Source of the DNA: Brachyspira sp. SAP_772
GTDB taxonomy: Bacteria; Spirochaetota; Brachyspiria; Brachyspirales; Brachyspiraceae
Assembly (NCBI RefSeq): GCF_009755885.1
Contig: NZ_VYIX01000003.1
Location: 207,666 to 245,762 of the forward strand
DNA length: 38,097 bases
Direction: 5' to 3'
In this document: one piece after another, positions 1-8,462 of the stretch
How the letters are laid out: every line of letters starts with the position of its first letter
How positions within the stretch are numbered: the first letter of the stretch is position 1
Program-made: the position numbers and the translations under genes
The notes under the pieces: model-generated
Told to the model about the DNA's origin: nothing
What the model saw: only the letters and a program-made list of their open reading frames with translations
Database searches by the model: none

Positions 1-512
1 TGTTTTTTGAAACGATTCATGCTTTCAATAAATAACCTTTTATCTAATCCGCTATAAGCATGAGGATAAAAGTTGTAACAGCCTATTAAATTTTCTTTAT
101 TAGGATAATAATTCATTATAGTATCTATATATGAAGTTGAATTACTCATATTTAATTCTATTTTTAAATTATAATCATTATAAGTCATTAAGCTCTCTTC
201 ATTTCCACTAAAACCCAAATCTAACCTTATAGCCCAAGCTCCTAATTTGTAAAAGAACTCTAAATTATCATAAGATATATCTAAAGATTTAAATACTGCA
301 GGAGAGATATCTAAAGTGGTTTTTATTCCTCTCTCCTTTGCATAATTTATAATCTCAGAAAACTCTTTTATAATCTCTTCTTTAGAATGTTCAACGGATA
401 ATAAGCACATAAAACATCTGGTAAATCCATATTTAGAAGCTAAGTCTATATAAGATTTATTATCTTCCATTTTTGAATGAAACGGATAAACAGAAATGCC
501 TAACTCTCTCAT
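1..512 (-). CDS. MupG-like (DUF871) glycosidase, 3' part missing
   Basis: Partial protein of about 170 residues, cut by the left window edge. The start is the ATG at 512-510, with AGGA about 10 nt upstream. The N-terminus begins MRELGISVYPFHSK, followed by YGFTRCFMCLLSVEHSKEE, WAIRLDLGFSG, IELNMSNSTSYID and GCYNFYPHAYSGL. These match the TIM-barrel DUF871/MupG family, whose characterised member is a cytoplasmic 6-phospho-N-acetylmuramidase cleaving MurNAc-6-phosphate disaccharides delivered by a PTS. It lies 30 nt downstream of the EIIB gene in the same direction, so the two are probably co-transcribed. Inference: it hydrolyses a phosphorylated disaccharide imported by that PTS. The exact substrate cannot be told from sequence. 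The family is recognised with good confidence; the C-terminal half is not visible. Confidence 0.85.
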   Translation of the reverse strand, partial: MRELGISVYPFHSKMEDNKSYIDLASKYGFTRCFMCLLSVEHSKEEIIKEFSEIINYAKERGIKTTLDISPAVFKSLDISYDNLEFFYKLGAWAIRLDLGFSGNEESLMTYNDYNLKIELNMSNSTSYIDTIMNYYPNKENLIGCYNFYPHAYSGLDKRLFIESMNRFKK

Positions 513-542
513 AAAGTATATCCTAATAAATTAATTAATATA

Positions 543-851
543 TTATTGAACTTTCAAGTTTAAAGCGAAGTCTAATATTTTTTCTCCATTCATAGTACCA
601 TAATCTCTAAAATCTATAACATCTAATGGTTTATTTTTTTCTTTAGCTTTTGCTTGGAATTCTTTAAGCTGAAATTTTACTTGCGGTCCAAGTAAAAATA
701 CATCATAACTATCTAAAAGTTCATTAAATCTTGCAGTACTTACAGCTTCTATTTCTACTTCAATATTTTTTTTCGCAGCAGATTCTTTCATTTTTTTTAC
801 AACCATACTTGTAGACATTCCTGCTGAACATAATAATAAAATTTTAGTCAT
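543..851 (-). CDS. PTS EIIB component, lactose/cellobiose (CelA) family
   Basis: 102 residues, the usual length for a free-standing cellobiose/chitobiose EIIB. The N-terminus has the phosphocysteine loop ILLLCSAGMSTSMVV, with Cys8 as the predicted phosphorylation site. The family's second signature, VFLLGPQVKFQL, follows near residues 51-62. The protein would accept phosphate from an EIIA and pass it to the sugar in the EIIC channel. Neither an EIIC nor an EIIA of this type lies inside the window; they may lie further left or elsewhere. A ribosome-binding site (AGAGGTAAAG) precedes the ATG. The gene starts a leftward operon with the MupG-like gene, divergent from the PRD regulator, the arrangement expected when that regulator controls it. 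Confidence 0.92.
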   Translation of the reverse strand: MTKILLLCSAGMSTSMVVKKMKESAAKKNIEVEIEAVSTARFNELLDSYDVFLLGPQVKFQLKEFQAKAKEKNKPLDVIDFRDYGTMNGEKILDFALNLKVQ

Positions 852-948
852 ATATCTTTACCTCTTTTTTTAATTTTATTTATTATAAAGATAACACTTT
901 ATATCAATAACTCAAACAATAAAATTTCTACTTTAATCTGGTAATTTT

Positions 949-988
949 TTGTATATTATTTTCTAATCTTGTATATTATTTTTTAATA
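949..988. repeat. Tandem 20-bp direct repeat in the PTS/regulator divergent region
   Basis: Two adjacent units with a period of exactly 20 bp, each beginning TTGTATATTATTTT (949-968 and 969-988). They lie in the 178-bp spacer between the EIIB gene and the PRD regulator gene. A two-turn spacing fits two protein molecules on one DNA face, so an activator site is possible. The AT-rich background makes chance repeats more likely, hence moderate confidence in function. Confidence 0.5.
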
Positions 989-1029
989 ATAATATATAAT
1001 ATAAGCATTATTATAAGTTTATATAAATT

Positions 1030-2904
1030 ATGAAAAACAAATATATAAAAGAACTATTATCCATTATCTCTAATGAATCATACACTACAGCAGAAATGTT
1101 AGCAAAAAAATTGCAAATAAGTGAAAAAACTGTTAGAACAAAAATAGCAGAATTAAATAAAGAATTAGAAAATACAGGAATTAAAGTAGTATCTAAAGCG
1201 AGATACGGATATATTTTAGAATGCGATAGTCATAAAGATATATCAAATATTAATATTAATTCACATACATTTAATGATTTTGAATATAGGCTAAAATATA
1301 TATTTGAACATCTTATAAATAATAATAATACATATATAAAATCTGATAATCTTATAAGTGCATTAGATATATCAAAAACAACACTCACAAATACATTAAA
1401 AATTATAGAAGATAATATTAGGTATTATAATCTAAAAATAGAACGTAAGCCAAATTATGGTATTAAATTAATTGGTAAAGAATTTGATATTAGAAATTGC
1501 ATAATAGATTATTACTTAAAACAGCAAATATATGATAAAAAATATACAAACAAAACTATAGAAAATATAGTGATTAATTTTATAAAAAAAAATGACATGA
1601 AATTATCTGAAGTAAACTTAGAAAACTTTATATTATATATTTCTGTATCAATAGAGAGAATAAAAGAAAATAAAAATATAGATGATTATAATGATGATAA
1701 GAGTATATTAAAAGATATAAAAAAAGAAGAGTTAAAATTAGCAAAAAAATTAGCAAGTGTATTAGAAAAAGAATTAAATATAAAATTAACCGATATAGAA
1801 ATAATTTTTATAGCAATTCATATAGCATCAAAAAGTTTATTATCAAACAGTGAAAATTATATTATACAAAATAAATTGGACAATGTAGTTCATGACATGC
1901 TTGATTTAATATACAATAATTTAAAAATAGATTTAAGAGATAATTTAAACTTAAGACTGCTTCTTAATCATCATATGATACCGCTTGATATAAGAATAAG
2001 ATATAATGTTTTACAAAAAAATCCAATGCTATACGATATAAAAACTAATTATTCTCTAGCATATCTAATAGCATCAGAAGCTAATACTGTGCTTAAAACA
2101 TATTATAATAAAGATATATCAGATGATGAGATAGGCTTTTTAGCATTATTGTTTCAAATAGCTTTAGAAGAAAATAATGAAGATAAAAAGAAAATAAATA
2201 TTTTAATAGTATGCGGAAGTGGAAAAACTACTTCAAAGCTTCTTATGCATAAATATAAAAAAGAGTTCGCTGATTATATAGAAAATATTTATACTACAGA
2301 TCTAATCATGCTTAAAGAGTTTGATTTTTCTAAGGTGGATTATATATTTTCTACAGTGCCTATAGTTTTTCAAGTACCTGTTCCTATTGTGCATATAGGG
2401 TTGTTTTTAGAGACTAACGATATTATAAAAGTAAAAAATGTTTTGGATTTATCTGAAAATAATTTTTTAAATAATTATTATAATAAAAAATTGTTTTCCA
2501 CAAATATAAAAGGAAACACCAGAGAAGAAATTATAAAAAATATATGTAAAAATATTAAAAAACATATTAATATACCTGATAATTTTTATGATTTAGTAAT
2601 GAAAAGAGAGAGTTTATCAGAAACTGATTTTGGAAACCTTGTTGCAATTCCGCATCCTTTTGAAATTGTAACGGATGAAACTTTTGTATTTGTTGCTGTA
2701 TTGGAAAAACCTATTATATGGTATAAAAATAATGTGCAGGTTGTTTTTTTGGTTTCTATATCAAATAAAGATGATGATAATTTACAGAAATTTTATCAAT
2801 ATACAGTTGACTTTTTATTAAATGAAAAAAATGTTATAAAGCTAATAGAAAATAAAAGCTTTGAAAATTTAATGTATTTATTAAAAAATTCTTCGGGGCT
2901 ATAA
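1030..2904 (+). CDS. LicR/MtlR-type PTS-controlled transcriptional regulator (HTH-PRD-PRD-EIIB-EIIA)
   Basis: 624 residues. Order seen: N-terminal winged helix-turn-helix (about 1-60, TAEMLAKKLQISEKTVRTKI), a second HTH-like region (about 85-160), PRD1 (about 190-285, with His264 in IAIHIASKS), PRD2 (about 295-385, with His315 in HMIPLDIRIRYN), an EIIB-like domain with Cys395 (ILIVCGSGKTT), and a C-terminal EIIA domain with His542 (VAIPHPFEIV). This is the architecture of DNA-binding activators such as LicR and MtlR, tuned by phosphorylation from HPr, EIIA and EIIB. An oddity is that the second PRD2 histidine, expected in the GFLALxF motif, is Leu374. No convincing ribosome-binding site precedes the ATG. 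The HPr-like gene follows with no gap. It probably controls the divergent EIIB/MupG operon. Confidence 0.9.
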   Translation: MKNKYIKELLSIISNESYTTAEMLAKKLQISEKTVRTKIAELNKELENTGIKVVSKARYGYILECDSHKDISNININSHTFNDFEYRLKYIFEHLINNNNTYIKSDNLISALDISKTTLTNTLKIIEDNIRYYNLKIERKPNYGIKLIGKEFDIRNCIIDYYLKQQIYDKKYTNKTIENIVINFIKKNDMKLSEVNLENFILYISVSIERIKENKNIDDYNDDKSILKDIKKEELKLAKKLASVLEKELNIKLTDIEIIFIAIHIASKSLLSNSENYIIQNKLDNVVHDMLDLIYNNLKIDLRDNLNLRLLLNHHMIPLDIRIRYNVLQKNPMLYDIKTNYSLAYLIASEANTVLKTYYNKDISDDEIGFLALLFQIALEENNEDKKKINILIVCGSGKTTSKLLMHKYKKEFADYIENIYTTDLIMLKEFDFSKVDYIFSTVPIVFQVPVPIVHIGLFLETNDIIKVKNVLDLSENNFLNNYYNKKLFSTNIKGNTREEIIKNICKNIKKHINIPDNFYDLVMKRESLSETDFGNLVAIPHPFEIVTDETFVFVAVLEKPIIWYKNNVQVVFLVSISNKDDDNLQKFYQYTVDFLLNEKNVIKLIENKSFENLMYLLKNSSGL

Positions 2905-3171
2905 ATGGAAAGTTTTAAATATGTAATTAACAATACAAACAACATACATGCAAGACCTTTGAGTGAACTTGCTAAAATAGCAAAAGATAGTGAATGCGAT
3001 GTTATTATAATAAAAGATGATATATCAAAAGACATAAAAAAAATGATAGGCATAATGCAATTAGGCCTAAAGGTTGGAGATGAAGTTGTTGTAAATATAA
3101 CAGGTGAAAATAAATCAAAAGAGAATAAAGCTAAAAAAAATATATTAAATTTTTTTAAAACGAATTTTTAA
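2905..3171 (+). CDS. HPr-family phosphocarrier protein lacking Ser46
   Basis: 88 residues, typical HPr length. The active-site motif NNIHARPLSELA places the phosphorylatable histidine at residue 15, exactly as in HPr. The second conserved segment, IKKMIGIMQLGLKVGDEV, aligns to the HPr regulatory helix, but residue 46, normally the serine phosphorylated by HPr kinase, is Lys. The ATG begins directly after the stop codon of the PRD regulator, so translation is probably coupled. Inference: this is a specialised HPr paralogue that can take part in histidine phosphotransfer but cannot be controlled by HprK, perhaps dedicated to the neighbouring regulator. A housekeeping HPr with Ser46 would be expected elsewhere in the genome. 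Confidence 0.88.
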   Translation: MESFKYVINNTNNIHARPLSELAKIAKDSECDVIIIKDDISKDIKKMIGIMQLGLKVGDEVVVNITGENKSKENKAKKNILNFFKTNF

Positions 3172-3184
3172 TATATAGTTAAAG

Positions 3185-3206
3185 AATTATATTTTGTTAT
3201 ATAATT
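3185..3206. terminator. Weak AT-only hairpin after the HPr-like gene
   Basis: AATTATAT and ATATAATT form a perfect 8-bp inverted repeat around a 6-nt loop, 13 nt after the HPr stop codon, followed by GTTTTATT. The stem has no GC pairs, so it is at best a weak terminator. Part of it overlaps the flank shared by the dispersed repeats. Confidence 0.25.
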
Positions 3207-3405
3207 GTTTTATTCAACTTTTTCCCGCCTCAAAAAGAACCAAAAAGTGCAAATGTTATAACTTTATATGTATGGAATATATAAAGCTAAAATAATATCA
3301 TGTTTCATCTATGCATAAAAATCTAGACTTCATTAAATGCAGTCTTTTTGCTTCTTTGTGCCAACAAAAGAAGTGGGGGTGAGGGGGCTAGTCCCCTCAA
3401 GTAAT
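3190..3405 (+). repeat. Dispersed modular repeat, copy A
   Basis: Runs from an ATTTTGTTATAT flank and TTCAACTTTTTCCCGCC to a G-rich tail containing GGGGGCTAGTCCCC. Two inverted arms, 3234-3255 (AAAGAACCAAAAAGTGCAAA) and 3335-3358 (TGCAGTCTTTTTGCTTCTTT), surround a 79-nt AT-rich core. It is the simplest copy, with no cassette between CCCGCC and the left arm. It contains no credible gene. Together with copies B and C it fills the 919-bp gap between the HPr and pnp genes. Confidence 0.8.
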
Positions 3406-3420
3406 AAAAAAAATAAAAAT

Positions 3421-3701
3421 TTTATTGTTCTTTTTCCCGCCTTCGCACCACAGGCACTTCCTTCGGTCGTCCTGAAGGACTCCTTTCAGTCGCGGTGCGG
3501 ACTTCGTCAAAGAACCAAAAAGTGCAAGTGTTTTAGCTTTATTTTTTTAGAATATATAAATCTAAAATAATGTTTATATTTTATTATAGATAAAAAACTA
3601 TACTTTATTAAATGCAGTTCTTTTGCTTCTTTTATACCAATAAAAGAAGTAGGGGTGTGGGGGCAACGCCACCACAAAACAAAAAACTTGAAAAATATTT
3701 T
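3421..3701 (+). repeat. Dispersed modular repeat, copy B
   Basis: Same order as copy A but with about 68 bp of GC-rich cassettes inserted between CCCGC and the left arm. One (3448-3469, beginning CCACAGGCACTTCC) recurs at 20255-20276 and inverted at 14679-14700. Another (3490-3508, TCGCGGTGCGGACTTCGTC) recurs inverted at 14821-14839 and 33347-33365. The tail is AAAAGAAGTAGGGGTGTGG. Confidence 0.8.
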
Positions 3702-3737
3702 CTGACAAACTAAAATCAATGTATTCTAAAATAACTA

Positions 3738-4010
3738 GATTTTGTTATATGATTTTTTATTCAACTTTTTTCCCGCCGCAAAAAGTTTTCGCCCTTCGGG
3801 CACGCTTCGCGAAAGTGCAAATGTCTTATTTTATATCTAGAATATATATAAATATAATACTTGTATTTTGCTTAAAAATGCAGTTCTTTTGGTTCTTTTA
3901 TACCAATACCGAGTAGGTGCCTATCGGCAAAAGAAGTGGGGTGCTACACTACGGGCACGCTTCACGGGGGGTAAAGCTCTGCAAATAATTAAAATAAAAA
4001 ACATATTTTT
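3738..4010 (+). repeat. Dispersed modular repeat, copy C
   Basis: Begins with the same ATTTTGTTATAT flank and TTCAACTTTTTTCCCGCC. A CCCTTCGGGCACGCTTCGCG cassette sits before the left arm, and a related CTACGGGCACGCTTCAC cassette sits in the G-rich tail, so one module type occupies two positions within a single copy. Confidence 0.8.
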
Positions 4011-4032
4011 AATAATCTTAAAAATTTTTACA

Positions 4033-4068
4033 TAAAAAAAGAGGCTATTATTTAATAATAACCTCTTC
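4033..4068 (-). terminator. Rho-independent terminator of the pnp operon
   Basis: On the minus strand AAGAGGTTATTATT pairs with AATAATAGCCTCTT around a short loop, followed by a run of T (plus-strand A tract at 4034-4040). It lies about 25 nt after the pnp stop codon. Confidence 0.85.
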
Positions 4069-4090
4069 TTATATTCACAACCTTAAAAGA

Positions 4091-6229
4091 TTAAAATCTC
4101 TTTTTTCTGTCATGTTTTCTTTTGTTGTTGTTTTCTTCTTCAACATAATCTGCAGGTTTTTCAAGTAAAGCCTTTCTGCTTAAAGAATATTTTCCGCCCT
4201 TAACATCTATTATCTTTACTTTTACTTCATCACCAATCTTTAAAACTTCTTCAACATTCATAACATGTTTGTAAGCAAGCTCAGATATATGACAAAGCCC
4301 CTCAACACCCGGTAATATCTCAACAAAAGCACCAAAGTCTTTAATGTCTTTTACAACACCGTCATAAACCTCACCAACCTCAGGGTCTTTTACATAAGCG
4401 TTTATAAGGCTAATAGTTTTATCTAAAGTAGGAGTGTCTGGAGCAAATATATTAATTACGCCGCTGTCTTGTATCTCAACATCGCTTCCAGTCTCTTCAA
4501 TGATAGCTTTTATATTTTTTCCTCCCGGTCCAATCAATACTCTAATCTTTTCAGGATTTACATCCATAGTTTTATACTTAGGAGCGAAATCTGAAATCTC
4601 ATTAGGGTTAGATATAGTAGCTTCAATCTTATCAAGTATAAAATATCTTGCCTTTTTAGCCTGCTCTAATGCCTCTTTTAATATTTGAGTAGATATACCA
4701 GTAAGTTTAATGTCAAGTTGGAAAGCAGTAATACCTTTACGTGTTCCAGCAACCTTAAAGTCCATATCACCTAAATGGTCTTCAACACCCTGTATATCTG
4801 TAAGCACTTTATATCCATCTTTATAAGTAGCAAGCCCCATAGCAATACCAGCAACGCTAGCATTAAGAGGAACACCAGCTGAAAGTAATGACATAGTAGA
4901 AGCACAGATTGTAGCCATTGATGAAGAACCATTACTTTCTAATATTTCAGCAACTACTCTTATAGTGTATGGGAATTTATCTTTTGAAGGAAGCACAGCA
5001 TTAAAAGAACGCTCTGCTAAATTACCATGCCCAATCTCTCTTCTTCCCGGAGAGCCGTATCTTCCAACTTCTCCAACAGAAAATGGAGGGAAATTATAAT
5101 GAAGCATAAAAGTTTTGTTTTCTTTGCCGTATATATCGTCCATTAATTGAGCATCTTTCTCACTTCCTAATGTAACTATTGATAAACACTGAGTTTGTCC
5201 TCTAGTAAATAAAGCAGAACCGTGAACTCTAGGAATTAAGTTTGTCATAGTAGTGATAGGGCGAATCTCATCTAATGCTCTTCCGTCTGGACGCATTCCT
5301 TTTTCTACTATTGCCTCTCTTACAATTTCTTCTTCTATAGAATGACAAATGCCTTTAACTTGAGATATCAATTTTTCATCTTCTATTTTTGTTTTAATAT
5401 ACTCTTCTACATCTTTAAAAGCATTATCCATACTTTCATTTCTTTTAGCTTTATCAGGGTTATAGTTAGCAGCTTCTATTTTTTCTCTGCCGTATTCAGT
5501 AACCATTTTTACTAATTCAGCATCATACTCAAATAATTCCTGCTCTATTTTTTGAGTACCGCAAAGATTAGCCATTTCGTTTTGCATATCAATATATTTC
5601 TGCATCTCTCTATGAGCTAACTCTATAGCACCGATAAATACTTCCTCAGAAACCTCTCTTGCTTCACCTTCAATCATTAGTATAGCATCTTTACTTCCAG
5701 CAACGATTATATCTAATTCGCTTGAATGAAGCTCGCTGTTTTTAGGGTTGATGATATATTCACCATTTTTATAACCTATCCTTACAGCCGCAACCGGACC
5801 TCCGAAAGGTATCCAAGAAATAGTGAGTGCTGCAGATGAAGCTATTAAAGCTAAAGCATCTGTAGGCATATCAGTATCTACAGAAAGTACTGTAGGAATA
5901 ATTTGCACCTCATTTCTAAAACCTTCAGGGAAAAGCGGTCTTAAAGGTCTATCTATTATACGGGAAATAAGTATCTCTTTATCTCTAGGTTTAGCTTCTC
6001 TTTTGAAGAAACCGCCCGGAATTTTACCGCCTGCATAATATTTTTCATTATAATTTACAGTAAGCGGGAAAAAGTCTGATTCTAAATTAGGCTCTTTTGC
6101 CGCAACAACTGTAGCTAAAATAGTAGTATTTCCTAATCTTAAAGTTACTGAACCATGTGCTTGTTTTGCTAAAAGTCCTGTCTCTAAAATTAATTCTTCT
6201 CCGCAAAATACACTCTTAACTGTTACCAT
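4091..6229 (-). CDS. pnp: Polyribonucleotide nucleotidyltransferase (PNPase)
   Basis: 712 residues, the standard bacterial PNPase length. It degrades RNA 3' to 5' phosphorolytically and acts in the cytoplasm as a trimer. Visible are the first RNase PH domain (GSVTLRLGNTTILATVV near residue 26; FFKREAKPRDKEIL), the alpha-helical linker (about 235-310), the second RNase PH domain (MRPDGRALDEIRPI; FTRGQTQCLSIVTLGS; PGRREIGHGNLAERS; LTDIQGVEDHLGDMDFKVAGT), a KH domain with IGPGGKNIKAIIEETG, and an S1 domain (GEVYDGVVKDIKDFGAFVEI). The C-terminus is a short basic tail. AAGGAG precedes the ATG. It follows rpsO by 64 nt, the widespread rpsO-pnp order, and ends at a strong terminator. Confidence 0.98.
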   Translation of the reverse strand: MVTVKSVFCGEELILETGLLAKQAHGSVTLRLGNTTILATVVAAKEPNLESDFFPLTVNYNEKYYAGGKIPGGFFKREAKPRDKEILISRIIDRPLRPLFPEGFRNEVQIIPTVLSVDTDMPTDALALIASSAALTISWIPFGGPVAAVRIGYKNGEYIINPKNSELHSSELDIIVAGSKDAILMIEGEAREVSEEVFIGAIELAHREMQKYIDMQNEMANLCGTQKIEQELFEYDAELVKMVTEYGREKIEAANYNPDKAKRNESMDNAFKDVEEYIKTKIEDEKLISQVKGICHSIEEEIVREAIVEKGMRPDGRALDEIRPITTMTNLIPRVHGSALFTRGQTQCLSIVTLGSEKDAQLMDDIYGKENKTFMLHYNFPPFSVGEVGRYGSPGRREIGHGNLAERSFNAVLPSKDKFPYTIRVVAEILESNGSSSMATICASTMSLLSAGVPLNASVAGIAMGLATYKDGYKVLTDIQGVEDHLGDMDFKVAGTRKGITAFQLDIKLTGISTQILKEALEQAKKARYFILDKIEATISNPNEISDFAPKYKTMDVNPEKIRVLIGPGGKNIKAIIEETGSDVEIQDSGVINIFAPDTPTLDKTISLINAYVKDPEVGEVYDGVVKDIKDFGAFVEILPGVEGLCHISELAYKHVMNVEEVLKIGDEVKVKIIDVKGGKYSLSRKALLEKPADYVEEENNNKRKHDRKKRF

Positions 6230-6293
6230 ATATTCTCCTTATTACAAAATACCATAGACAGTATTAACTATTCGTAATTATCAAGCAACTGTT

Positions 6294-6563
6294 TTATTTT
6301 CTTATTTTTAATTTCTGTATAAGATTTTTATAAGCTTCAAGATCAGTTTTTCTTAAGTAGTTAAGAAGTTTTCTTCTTTTAGCTACCATTTTAAGAAGTC
6401 CCATTCTTGAATGATTATCTTTTGTATGCTCTTGGAAATGTCCTTTTAAATAAGTTATACGATTAGTTAAAAGAGCTATTTGTACTTCTGCTGAACCTGT
6501 ATCTTTTTCGTTCTTTCCAAATTCTTTAATAATTTTTAGTTTTTCGTCTGCTGTAATAGACAT
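6294..6563 (-). CDS. rpsO: 30S ribosomal protein S15 (uS15)
   Basis: 89 residues, the standard S15 length. The sequence shows [19 protein letters not shown] and the 16S rRNA-binding [23 protein letters not shown] helix, ending [13 protein letters not shown]15 binds the central domain of 16S rRNA early in 30S assembly and in other bacteria represses its own translation. AAGGAG lies 7 nt before the ATG. Its first 28 nt overlap the 3' end of ribF in another frame, so the two are likely co-transcribed and possibly translationally coupled. Confidence 0.98.
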   Translation of the reverse strand: MSITADEKLKIIKEFGKNEKDTGSAEVQIALLTNRITYLKGHFQEHTKDNHSRMGLLKMVAKRRKLLNYLRKTDLEAYKNLIQKLKIRK

Positions 6564-7465
6564 TTTTTTCTCCTTTTGAAATATTTTCTTACATTGTATT
6601 CATCTTTTTCTAATAATGATTTCACTTCTTCTATAGAGTTAACTTTAATATTATCTCTAATATATTTAAGAAATATAACTGTTATTTTTTTACCATATAT
6701 CATTCTAGAAAAGTCTAATATATGGCTCTCTACTCTAAGTTCTTTATTTATGTTGCTTATACCTATAAAAGTTAAAGCTTTATATAGATTAGAACTGTTT
6801 CCTATACTTACTAAAGAGCTATAAACTCCCATCTTAGGAACAAATATATTATCATCTAATTCTAAATTAGCAGTAGGATAACCAATCTTTCTGCCCAAAG
6901 CATTGCCATGTATTATAATGCCGCTCATACTATAATTTCTGCCAAGCATCCTATTTACATTTTCTACTTCGCCGTTAGATAAACAATCTCTTATTTTACT
7001 GCTTGATACTTTATCTCCGCAATGATTAAGAAAATTAACTATATTTACATTAACACCTTTTTCTAAAGCATATCTCTTTAAAAAATCAATATCGCCAACT
7101 CTATCCTTACCAAAAGCAAAGTCCTCTCCAATAACAATTCGCTTCATCTTATAATATTCTATTAACCTATTAAAGAACTCTTTAGCCTCCATTGTATAAA
7201 ATTCTGGTAAAAAGTCAATAACTATTATATAATTAACTCCCAAAGCCTTGATAAAAGATATATTCTCTTCCATATGATAAATAGATACATTCTTCTTCCT
7301 TATCATCATAACAACAGATAATAAGTTATATTTTCTAGCCATATTGACAGTATATCTAATAAGCTTCTGATGCCCCTTATGAACACCATCAAATTTACCT
7401 ATTGTAACTACACTATTCTTTTTTATATCTATCTTACAAAAATCATTAATAACAACTTGATTCAT
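6536..7465 (-). CDS. ribF: Bifunctional riboflavin kinase / FAD synthetase
   Basis: 309 residues, typical for RibF. The N-terminal FMN adenylyltransferase domain shows [14 protein letters not shown] (about 23-36), [13 protein letters not shown] and the SSSKIRD motif. The C-terminal riboflavin kinase domain begins near residue 180 with [15 protein letters not shown] and continues [10 protein letters not shown]. It makes FMN and then FAD from riboflavin and ATP. The gene starts 4 nt after the stop of the membrane protein gene. It ends inside rpsO (28-nt overlap), giving a basic tail [13 protein letters not shown] that may be a by-product of the overlap. Confidence 0.95.
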   Translation of the reverse strand: MNQVVINDFCKIDIKKNSVVTIGKFDGVHKGHQKLIRYTVNMARKYNLLSVVMMIRKKNVSIYHMEENISFIKALGVNYIIVIDFLPEFYTMEAKEFFNRLIEYYKMKRIVIGEDFAFGKDRVGDIDFLKRYALEKGVNVNIVNFLNHCGDKVSSSKIRDCLSNGEVENVNRMLGRNYSMSGIIIHGNALGRKIGYPTANLELDDNIFVPKMGVYSSLVSIGNSSNLYKALTFIGISNINKELRVESHILDFSRMIYGKKITVIFLKYIRDNIKVNSIEEVKSLLEKDEYNVRKYFKRRKKCLLQQTKN

Positions 7466-7469
7466 TCTA

Positions 7470-8414
7470 TCATTCTTCCATTCTCTTATTATTACGTATA
7501 AAAATATTTATAACTAAATATAATACTATAATTATTAAAGACAAAACACATAAAAATATACTAAAATTAATATAATTATCAATTAAAAAACTATATTTAA
7601 ATCTAACAAAGAAAAATACTGCTGCAAACATTATATAAATAATAAAACCCAAAAGCAGATTATGATATACAAACTTAGAAAATGATAAAGAACTGCTAAT
7701 CATATAAACTGATAATAATAATAAAAATAAAGCAGCATATGAAACACATATAAAAAATATAGATAAATCATTAACACTAATATATTTTAATAATCTATTT
7801 AAATAAGATGACATATCAAAACCAAATACTATATCTTCTATAACACTAACTATATAGCCATAAATATTTTTCCTGTTTAAAGAAACTAAATCTCTATTTA
7901 CAACATCATTGCTATTTACTTCTACAACTTTGTTCAAAATAATATCATTCTTTGTAATGAGCATATTATCAGCAAAATATATTTTATTAGAATATGTACT
8001 ATCTATTAATATTGAACTACCATATTCATCATTAGTAGGATTAGATTTTACTAAATAATTATCTACCTTGTATAAATAATTTGAATCTTTTATTATGTAT
8101 TTATAAGAATATTCTGTATCATTAAAATTAGCATTAAAAAATATTATATAAGTCGGATATATTAAAGCTATTATACTAAATATTATTATAGTAATAAAAT
8201 TAGATATATTCTTTTTTTTATTAAAAACCCCTATAAATATAGAACTGCATAAAAAAGATATAAACAATATAGAAAAAATATTACTTATAAAAAAATTCTT
8301 TAAAACATCTATATTAAAACCATATGAAAAGTTTTCTAAATATCTAAATAAATAAATGCAAAAAAATATTATAAAAAATATAAATGCACTAAATAAATTC
8401 TTGGCAACTTTCAT
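7470..8414 (-). CDS. Six-helix membrane protein of unknown function
   Basis: 314 residues, not recognised. There are three hydrophobic segments in the N-terminal third (about 7-25, 45-65, 72-95), then a polar region of about 110 residues with NDTEYSYKYIIKDSNYLYKVDNY that probably faces outside the cytoplasm, then three more segments (about 215-240, 250-275, 280-308), ending in a basic tail IRNNKRMEE. The layout of paired helix bundles flanking an exported domain recalls some envelope permeases, but no diagnostic motif supports that. It lies between the STAS gene (48 nt upstream) and ribF (4 nt downstream). No ribosome-binding site is visible; a TATAAT lies 9 nt before the ATG, so an internal promoter is possible. 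Confidence 0.75.
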   Translation of the reverse strand: MKVAKNLFSAFIFFIIFFCIYLFRYLENFSYGFNIDVLKNFFISNIFSILFISFLCSSIFIGVFNKKKNISNFITIIIFSIIALIYPTYIIFFNANFNDTEYSYKYIIKDSNYLYKVDNYLVKSNPTNDEYGSSILIDSTYSNKIYFADNMLITKNDIILNKVVEVNSNDVVNRDLVSLNRKNIYGYIVSVIEDIVFGFDMSSYLNRLLKYISVNDLSIFFICVSYAALFLLLLSVYMISSSLSFSKFVYHNLLLGFIIYIMFAAVFFFVRFKYSFLIDNYINFSIFLCVLSLIIIVLYLVINIFIRNNKRMEE

Positions 8415-8462
8415 AATATATATATTATACTATAAAGACAAAAATTCAAGCATAAAAAACAT

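Noticed and set aside
3337..3916. Three small reading frames in the gap before pnp (3337-3570, 3507-3719 on minus, 3719-3916).
   Set aside because: They consist of the dispersed repeat read in various frames, have no ribosome-binding sites and recur wherever the repeat occurs.
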